From: Selaginella moellendorffii
Lineage: Eukaryota > Streptophyta > Lycopodiopsida > Selaginellales > Selaginellaceae
Assembly (NCBI RefSeq): GCF_000143415.4
Contig: NW_003314315.1
Span: 755,974-818,914 of the forward strand
Direction of reading: 5' to 3'
Length of the DNA: 62,941 nt
Of this stretch, positions 56,110-62,941 are shown one piece after another. The position numbers and the translations under genes are program-made. Position 1 is the stretch's first letter; each line of letters opens with the position of its first letter. The notes under the pieces are model-generated. The model was given only the letters and a program-made list of their open reading frames with translations. It did not search any database and had not been told where the DNA came from.

Positions 56110-57350
56110 AGTCCGAGGATTCTTTTTTGTGGTTGATCTCTTTCCTTTGATCCTAGACACCAATGAATTTGCATTTTCAAGTTATTGTACTTCGAATTTA
56201 GCATGTCCCAAGCCCCTATAATTGCATTCCCTCCCTAATCCAGTGTTTTGTAGATGGTCCAAATGTTATTTAAATTAACATGTATGTCATAGGCATTTAT
56301 TCATTTTTCAGTTAATGCCCATGATAATATTCATTTTTCAGTTTCAATTGAAATTTAGGTAGAAATAATATCACATTGCAACCCTATTGAAGTAAAGCCT
56401 TGCAAGAATTAATTTAGCCCAAAAATTATTTCTTTTTGGTCTGATTAGGATTCTTTAGCTTAATGAATATTGTAATGCCTAACACAAACAATTATAGAAA
56501 TGTAATTTGTGCTTACTTTTATAAAGTATTTTTCTTCTTTTTAAGAAAATATACAAATTGAAAGTGAGATTGAATATAATATTTCATCTGAGCAAGATTG
56601 AAGTGCTAATATTGAGCAATCTTGCTTTTCCCCTCTTATTTCTTTTAAGTATACAAAGATTTCAAATCTAAATGGCTTATTTTTCCTTTTCATATCCAAA
56701 ACCAATTTAAACTTCATAGTCAGAGTTACTCTTAAAAAAACAAAAAATAGTGTATATCCAAATTTTAACATAAAGCGTACATGCAAATTTACATAATATT
56801 GAAATCAAAATAGGTATGAAACTTAATGTAATACTTAATATTCTAAGTTAATATCATTATATGTCAGGATAAGATACCAAATTATATTTATATATACTTA
56901 ATGTTATAATATAATGTGTTTAAGTTCCACACTTTAATTACTCTACATAAAGAGGATTTGAATTCTCTTTTTCTTTGAAAATGGGTGTGAGATAATGTAG
57001 TGAATGTTTATATCAAGCTTATTAATGGTAATATGTGCAATTTTTTATTGTGTCAATTTAGTAGAAGGTAAAGTTTTTTATTTATCTTTTTCATTGCTTT
57101 AATGGTTTTGTAACAACTATTGCTTTCTTAAAAGGAAAGCATAAAAAGATTATTCTCCATTTTGATCTTATAATCACAGTCCACAATCAATATTTTATTA
57201 TGATAATGATAGAGAACTACATCAAATCAAGTGCAATATAAAAGTATTATGGGAAACCTTATTCAATCTTGCTCACCACAATACCTTAATAACTTATGAT
57301 TACACCTTTATTTTTTGATAATATAAACTATATTAAACAATTGTTATAAG
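56110..57350. other. AT-rich interval, no gene seen
   Basis: No convincing frame, repeat or RNA gene found on either strand. Confidence 0.4.
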
Positions 57351-57359
57351 TGGGTAAAC

Positions 57360-58020
57360 ATGTGATAAAGTGAGAGTAAGGATAAAACCAAGCTAAAAAT
57401 CCAAGAATTGAATTCGTCCAGTATTAAACTCCTTAACCAGATGGACTTGTTGCTCCTTCTGAGGCCACCAGGATTTGCCAGTGACTCGACTTGAGGTTCA
57501 AGCTGGTTCTTCCAAGTTCTTGTGAGTCGAGTAGTAAACAACGTCTCCAGCTTCAAGTCCTTGGGAACCAGATCCAGCGGTCCAATTCCATTCATTGAGA
57601 CAAAAGTATCCTTGTCTATCAGGGTTCACGCCTGTGAGATCCTGGGGACGACGTACTTTTGGAGCTTCCCATCCGGAGAAGCGAGTATACTTCCAATGTA
57701 AACTTCCGGAGAAAGGATCCCTTCCACGAAGACCAGCCTGATGCTCTCTTCTTCTTTGTCTTCCATGCCCTCAAAGATCATCTCCACCTGTCACCAGCGG
57801 CAGGATCTCTGAATTCTTGAGAAACTTCACGTTTGTGAACCTGTGGGCTTCGTCTTTGCTGCTAGGCCACTTACACGTAACCGCGACCTCGGCCGATCCA
57901 TCCCGCAAGGCTTTCGAGACGAGATTGGTCCTCCTCTCCTCCCCAGCACCCTTGCTCGCGCTGTCCTCCAGCTTCTCTGCGAGCTCTAGAAGAGCCTGCT
58001 CTCCGAGGAGCAGTAATCCG
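57360..58020 (-). pseudogene. Unrecognised minus-strand gene or remnant
   Basis: The minus strand from about 58,015 reads GEQALLELAEKLEDSASKG...NLVSKALRDG, VTCKWPSSKDEAHRFTNVKF and EILPLVTG to about 57,785. A frame change then gives VEMIFEGMEDKEEESIRLVF, EGILSPEVYIGSILASPDGK and YVVPRISQ to about 57,635. Another open block lies at 57,600-57,395 in two frames. Composition is protein-like and GC-rich against AT-rich surroundings. The frame change at 57,785 may be a missed small intron or a true lesion. No domain recognised. Confidence 0.4.
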
Positions 58021-58233
58021 GGCTCTCGATCTGCTCTGCCATGGGCGCCTTCCTGGACCGGAAGGTTAGGTGCTGAGGGAAGGCAAGTTCATCTGAAATC
58101 CAAAGGGAATTCTGTTTGAGAATATTCTCCGTGACGAACCCCGGTTCTGCCTCGTCCTGGAAGCTATTAACCTGCTTCTAGATGCGTCGTCTCTCGTAGA
58201 TCTAGCGCTCACTCAGGCGAGCTCTCTTACAGG

Positions 58234-58485
58234 ATGTGGATCGCGAGGGCCAATGATCAAGAAATGCTTGCCAAGCGGAAGAACGCTGTGTCGGTGGCGC
58301 CAAGCAGGCCTCAACGGGCCGTCCCCAAGGAAGCGATTGCTCCTTCCAAGGCAGAGCGCGACGAGGTTAGAAATTCTAGTCCCGTTTTCTTTTCCTCACA
58401 TCACGTATGGACTGGAAAGATGGCGGCGAAGGATCTCCAGAAGAAGAGCATGAAGCTCGACGAGTTCCCGGAGGTGTCGGGCTAG
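58234..58485 (+). other. Small basic open frame, unrecognised
   Basis: The plus strand has MWIARANDQEMLAKRKNAVS ... KAERDE followed by a possible GTTAGA donor, then KMAAKDLQKKSMKLDEFPEV and a stop. It may be part of a gene lying head to head with the 57.4-58.0 kb remnant. Evidence for expression is lacking. Confidence 0.25.
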
Positions 58486-58732
58486 TTGGCGTCTCAAGGG
58501 ATTAAAGCGTGCTCAAGAGCGTGCAGCACGAGAAGGAGCGAATCTTCCAGATCTTAAGTGTTTTCTCTTCCATTTTCCTCTTTACTCCTCGTGGCTTACG
58601 AATCGAGGGGATACAGTGACCGATGGGGATCGTCTGATGCAAAGTAACAAGCGAACGGCACATTCCAACGCACATCTCCATGCTATTCGTGACAGAAAAC
58701 GTAAGTACGAGCAGGAACAGGAGGCCGGACGC

Positions 58733-59448
58733 TCAGAGGATGAGCCTGCGAAACAAGATTCTCTGTCTGCGAGGGAAGGTTCTCGGTCTCCGAGGGAAGG
58801 TTCTCGGATGAGAGCTGTGAGGTTCTCGGTCCTCTGTGGCAATGGGATTCCCTTGCCAAGACTGATGTGGTCTGACGCGACCACTCAGTTGGTCTTGAGC
58901 TTGAGCTTGTCTCATGTGTAATTGCTGCTGCTGCTGCTGCTGCTGCTGAAGTTGTTGTTGCTGTGGTTGCTGCTGCTGGATGTGCTGCTGCTGGATTTGC
59001 TGGGGCTGCTGCTGGAGCCCTGGCTGCTGAGGACCCATGAGAGACGAAGTCCCAGAAACCATCTGAGACGCATCCGACGGATTTGGCGGGGGAGCGTTGC
59101 TGTTGTTCTGGGACGACTTATACTCTAGCGAGAGCATCTTCACGGATATCCTCCGGATATAGTCTTGCTGAACAAGGAAAAAGAAACTTTTCTATCAGGG
59201 GAGCGAGGAGAAACTTGCCTGATCCGTCGCCGTCATGTAAACCCTCTCCTCGAAGCGGCATGCGATCTCGAGCAGCTCGTTCATGCCGTCGGGCAGATTG
59301 TGTGGCATATGCTTCTGGAGCGTGTCCATTCTGCCCATTACCAGAGACAAGGCCATTAGGATCAATCCAGAGAGCTAGAGGAGAGCTCTTACATTCTCTC
59401 GACGATCTTATTCCGCGCATCGGAGCATAGGCCACTACGCCAATCCAT
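58733..59448 (-). CDS. KIX-only MED15 partial duplicate (200 aa)
   Basis: Exons 59,448-59,393, 59,330-59,219 and 59,167-58,733 copy exons 1, 2 and part of 3 of MED15. Both introns (62 and 51 bp) keep their splice signals, including the GC donor CAG|GCAAGT. The KIX domain (residues 1-75) is whole with a few changes (KIVER, HNLPDG, LLEIAC, EERVYM, DYIRRISVKM). A shortened Gln-rich part follows. From residue about 150 an unrelated Arg/Pro tail (RTFPRRPRTFPRR) made of 21-bp repeats ends the protein. The whole 603-nt frame is open. It could make a KIX decoy or be an unexpressed pseudogene. Confidence 0.6.
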
Positions 59449-59526
59449 TGCCCTCGTCTTCTAAAACCCTGGCTAGCGCTCCTCCTATTTGAATAAAATA
59501 ATGGGAAGTCAACGCCCACCAGTGCA

Positions 59527-59580
59527 GATCTGGAAGACTTTCGCAGCACGTTCCTGCGCCAGCGCTACGAAAAAAATAGT
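59527..59580 (+). pseudogene. COQ4: COQ4 3' end fragment
   Basis: GATCTGGAAGACTTTCGCA and GCCAGCGCTACGAAAAAAAT match the last codons of COQ4 (55,488-55,550), with the middle lost. It follows the MED15 duplicate in the same order as the parent locus. Confidence 0.75.
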
Positions 59581-59689
59581 TTTTCAGAGCCTGCGCAACT
59601 CATCAACTTCTCTTGAGCTTTGGTATAATAGCCGAAGAAACTTGCCTGTGCACGAGTGGAAAATCCATTAGAACCGGATTCTCCTGCTC

Positions 59690-59810
59690 GGATCAGGGCC
59701 AATGTTCCAGAAGCCTTCTGGTGTCGAGAGAGGAACGTACTTATACCAATGCCTTGACACCTGATTGTGATGCTCACACCGCGAGTTCTTGTTTCGCCTG
59801 GGAGTGAAGA
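59690..59810 (-). pseudogene. CtIP/COM1-like C-terminal fragment, duplicate
   Basis: The minus strand reads SRCEHHNQVSRHWYKYVPL then STPEGFWNIG, closer to plant COM1 than the 55.7 kb copy because CEHHNQVSRH is complete. A stop or frame change follows. It is part of the same duplicated block. Confidence 0.6.
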
Positions 59811-59959
59811 AACAGTCCATTTCGTGCCAGATACGTTAGGAATCTTTGAGCAACTAGGCAGAGCTGAAGATTGTAGTGATGTGATGGAAACACTAAAATC
59901 TCCAAGGAGAGACTAGACTTCTAAGAAAGGAGTGGACTGTGCTTGTTAAGTTAGTGTGG

Positions 59960-60840
59960 AAGATGGTTGAGATGACTTTTTGAATTTTGGCATATCTCAA
60001 TTACATTTGATTTTTCATTTTGCATATTGATACTTCTAATATCAGTTTACTGAACATTACAATTAGTAAAGGTAAATTATTTCATAAAAAAAGAGTGTTT
60101 AACAGTAATTTAGGGTTTTGAGAAGCTTCATAAATATTTGCATGGATCTCAGACATTATTAAAAGGTGATTATGCTATGGTTACTTTATTATTAAAGTAA
60201 AATAACTTACTACTCAGTGGGCTCTAAAACTTTAAATATATAATTTCAAGGTTATTCATCACTTATGGAGTATTATGGTTGATGTTGACATTCTTTCTTA
60301 AACTTCTCTCCTTTTTTCACTCTTTTGTTATATTCTTAGTAAGCTTATTATTCAACATCTGTGGATTTTCTAGATGAGAATTTCATGCCGTCAATAATTG
60401 CTATACTTGACTAAGTGTTTACAAAATGTGGAGTAAGATTTAAAAGTTCGTGAGGCTCAAAAGGTTAAACAATGGATCCAAAGGTTTTACAATGGGTTTA
60501 ATAATTTTGCATCACTTACTAATAACTTGTTATTTTAACATTTACAATCTCAATATCACCTTGAGGACAACATTCTTTATTTTGTGGGGATGGATCCTAA
60601 TGATCATTTACGACTAGTGGTGCCTTCAATATTTATTTCACTCTTTCTTCACACTTACTATTATACTCCTATTCTAGGTAGGCATACAAAACATTGTTGT
60701 ATAACTAAAAAGTTCTACACATCTTTCTATTAGCCTAAGATGTGATGTGATGTTATTTTATATATATATAATTGCATTTGGTGCTAAGCTCATAAGACTC
60801 CCCCTTCTATTGTAGAAGGACAATTAAAGTTAATTCTAGT
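59960..60840. other. AT-rich interval, retroelement debris likely
   Basis: No frame or repeat that I can name. It leads directly into the integrase relic. Confidence 0.35.
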
Positions 60841-60849
60841 TTCTCGTTT

Positions 60850-61804
60850 GTTTACATTTGATTTAATAGGGCTTTTTCTATAGTTTATTACTGGCAATAA
60901 GTATGTCATTATTATTTATAATTATTTGACTCAATGGGTGGAAGTTAATGCTTTTGCTAATGTGTCTACAGCTACTATTAGATACTTCCTCCTCAATTGT
61001 ATAATGTTCTAGCATTCTTATCCGAAGCAAATTCTCTCGAATAATAGTTCCGCATTTATGGTTAGGGCATTTCACATTTTAACATCTCAATTGAGGAAAT
61101 GCCATACTTTCACAAGTGTTTATCATCTATAAATAGATGGTTTAGTGAAACAGCTCATTCGGACCTTCAAAAGGATGATTACAAAGTATATGAACTTTCA
61201 ATATTCAGATTAGGATGGTTATTTGTCATTTTTTTTTTATATATTTTCACAAGGGTATAAAGTTTTATTAGTGCTTCACCATATAAAATTCTATATGACC
61301 ATGATTCAATATTACTAACGGAGTTGAGTTTATCTTCACAATTGCCACAAACTACTGATGCTAGGTCTTGATATTAGCATTTGACAAGTATTCTTCCATT
61401 AGTTCAAGTGGAGTTTAATAAACACTTAATCTGTATAAATAGGACAACAACAATGTTACAACTCCTATCATCATCTATATTCAAAGTACAAAATAGATGA
61501 TTTAGTCTTAGTTTATTTTTCCAATCTTATAATATGTGATTTGTTTAAAAGGTTTCTTGCTCAATGGAAGGGACTATATCAGATATTGCAGCAACTTGGA
61601 CCACAAATGTGTAAAGTTTAGCATGATATTCAACAAATACATCCTCCAAATATTATGCATGTGAAGCAATTAAAAAGCTTTATACAAAGGGATCAAACTA
61701 ACACCACCTATAGATCTAATCATGCCTCCTCCTGATGTTCTTCTAAATCTTGACCTATCAACTAGAGAACCCTAATAACCTTCCATCCTTCTGAAAGGAG
61801 GGGA
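60850..61804 (+). pseudogene. Ty3/gypsy integrase relic
   Basis: The plus strand, with stops, reads GNKYVIIIYNYLTQWVEVNAF, YPKQILSNNSSAF, VYHL.IDGLVKQLIRTFKR and LHHIKFYM. This is the order of a gypsy integrase core (YLTKWVEA, DRG..F, YHPQTNGLVER.NR). The core Asp of the second motif is Asn. It ends in a purine-rich GAAAGGAGGGGA (about 61,793-61,804), a likely polypurine tract, then TGATAT as an LTR start. Confidence 0.7.
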
Positions 61805-62363
61805 TGATATAAAATCCAAGTGCATAATTACGATACCATATATTAATATTAGTGTAGTGGGATTTTAATAACCATTAAAGTGGTTTCAATTTGAACCACT
61901 TACTCTTGTATATAAGCTATGGTTTTAGGATTAATCAAATATACGTAACCTCTTGAATTTGGACTTCTAAAGATGTCACTCAACCTAATACCTAAAAACG
62001 CTTAACTCTAAATATCTTAAAATTCTTAACCAATTGGAAAAAAAAGTGCACTATTGTTCATGAGTTCTTTCCCTTTATATTTAGACCCCTACAAACTATC
62101 TCTTAAGTTGTTCTCTTTGGTGATTTACAACATGCAAATGTTAATCTAATAATGTCTACGACAATATTTAAGTAACATTTAGACCACGAGTTACATGGGA
62201 CTAGGTTATAAGGGCTTGGGACATGTTAAATTTGAAGTACAATAACTTGAAATTGCAAATCCATCAACTTAGGTGGGGCATGCAATTATAGGGGCTTGAG
62301 ACATGCTAAATTCAGAGTACAATAACTTGAAAATACAATTTCACTAACAAACAACAACAAGAT
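61805..62363. mobile_element. LTR debris, partly inverted match of 35,850-36,034
   Basis: 61,970-62,150 reversed matches the internal LTR module of the chromovirus (AAATATAAAGGGAAA, GTTAAGCGT, AGTCCAAATTCA). 62,214-62,234 and 62,291-62,311 carry a small repeat (GGGGCTTGAGACATG type). Confidence 0.5.
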
Positions 62364-62760
62364 TGTAGTGCACATGGTTTTTACCCTTTATCCTATGATG
62401 ATTTACCATAGGATAACCACAAAGCAGAACATAAACCCTCTTTGTGCCACGTGACAGATGCCATGTGTCATATGCCACATGTCCAAAGGACAGTGGTGTG
62501 GAACCCAAGTTTCAGGGTCTTGGGCCACTGAACAAAAAAACAGTGCCAAACTCCCAAGCATGGAGCCAAGGAGTGACGGAACTGAACCACGGAGCAACTC
62601 CCGAGCATGTAGCCTAAGGAGCGAAGAGATAGGAGCTCGGAGCGACTTGGAACAGTCCCAGAACAACCAATATCTCAATGCCAAGACCAACACGCAAAAC
62701 AAAGCCAAACGGAGTCTGGCGCTATTTCAGCATACCAGTGGCCTAACATGAGGACATGGG
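62364..62760 (-). mobile_element. LTR fragment, inverted relative to 900-1312
   Basis: Starts TGTAGTGCACATGG. CACGTG-rich and GGAGCAACTCCCGAGCATGT blocks match 1312-900 in reverse. It is interrupted at 62,761 by another LTR. Confidence 0.7.
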
Positions 62761-62941
62761 TGTAAGGAACTGACTCCCCGAGATGTCGTAAGGCTAAAGG
62801 ATCCCCAAAAGCTTGACCGAAATGACAAAGAGTTCATTGGATGGGACCAAGTCGAGGATCGAGTCCAAGACCGACTCTAGGACTGAGTTCGAGGTAGAGT
62901 CCGGAATCGAGTCCGAGACCGACTCGGGGACCGAGTTCGAG
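62761..62941 (+). mobile_element. Start of a chromovirus-family LTR, cut by the window end
   Basis: TGTAAGGAACTGACTCC, GGATCCCCAAAAG and the GAGTCCGAGACCGA minisatellite match 39,902 on. The five bases before it are ATGGG. Confidence 0.8.

Overview
The window looks like plant nuclear DNA, most probably from a compact lycophyte genome such as Selaginella. I infer this from several things: very short introns (mostly 44-82 bp), the gene set (Mediator MED15, COQ4, a nuclear group II intron maturase, a class 3 lipase), tRNA-iMet-primed LTR retrotransposons, and telo-box-like promoter motifs. The species is inferred, not proven. There is one 852-bp assembly gap at about 21,470-22,322.

Layout. 1-1,312 is the end of an LTR. 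1,974-2,837 is a small LTR element (TRIM) with a perfect 5-bp target duplication. 2,843-6,700 holds unrecognised minus-strand exons and a GPAT-like gene fragment. 6,720-26,870 is a direct triplication of a unit of about 8.3 kb (the third unit is cut to 3.4 kb). Each unit carries a proline/histidine-rich transmembrane protein gene. The first copy can be modelled as intact, the second has a frameshift, and the third is broken by a nonsense codon, a micro-inversion and a tandem duplication. Units 1 and 2 also carry decayed farnesyl diphosphate synthase pseudogenes and lectin-like debris. 27,378-27,913 is a small hydrophilic LEA-like gene with two micro-exons. 29,430-30,686 is an intact phospholipase A1-II-like lipase.

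32,490-43,300 is a nest of retroelements: an old short-LTR element holds a solo LTR, which holds a complete but internally deleted Ty3/gypsy chromovirus. A second TRIM lies alongside inside the outermost element. 43,633-45,075 has a secreted cysteine-rich peptide gene and a truncated paralogue.

45,500-55,546 is a dense housekeeping cluster. Nuclear maturase, an MDR-family oxidoreductase and MED15 lie on the minus strand, and COQ4 lies on the plus strand. The maturase ATG is 50 bp from the upstream oxidoreductase stop. MED15 and COQ4 share a 131-bp divergent promoter. Several introns in this cluster need a GC donor. 55,740-59,960 holds CtIP/COM1-like debris and a rearranged second copy of the MED15 5' end, COQ4 3' end and COM1 tail. 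The MED15 part still forms an open three-exon gene for a KIX-only protein. 59,960-62,941 is AT-rich retroelement debris and ends in LTR fragments that are inverted relative to the left end of the window.

The housekeeping genes share mitochondrial or transcriptional roles: intron splicing, ubiquinone synthesis, a possible mitochondrial enoyl reductase, and Mediator. I see no bacterial-style operon, CRISPR array, tRNA or rRNA gene.
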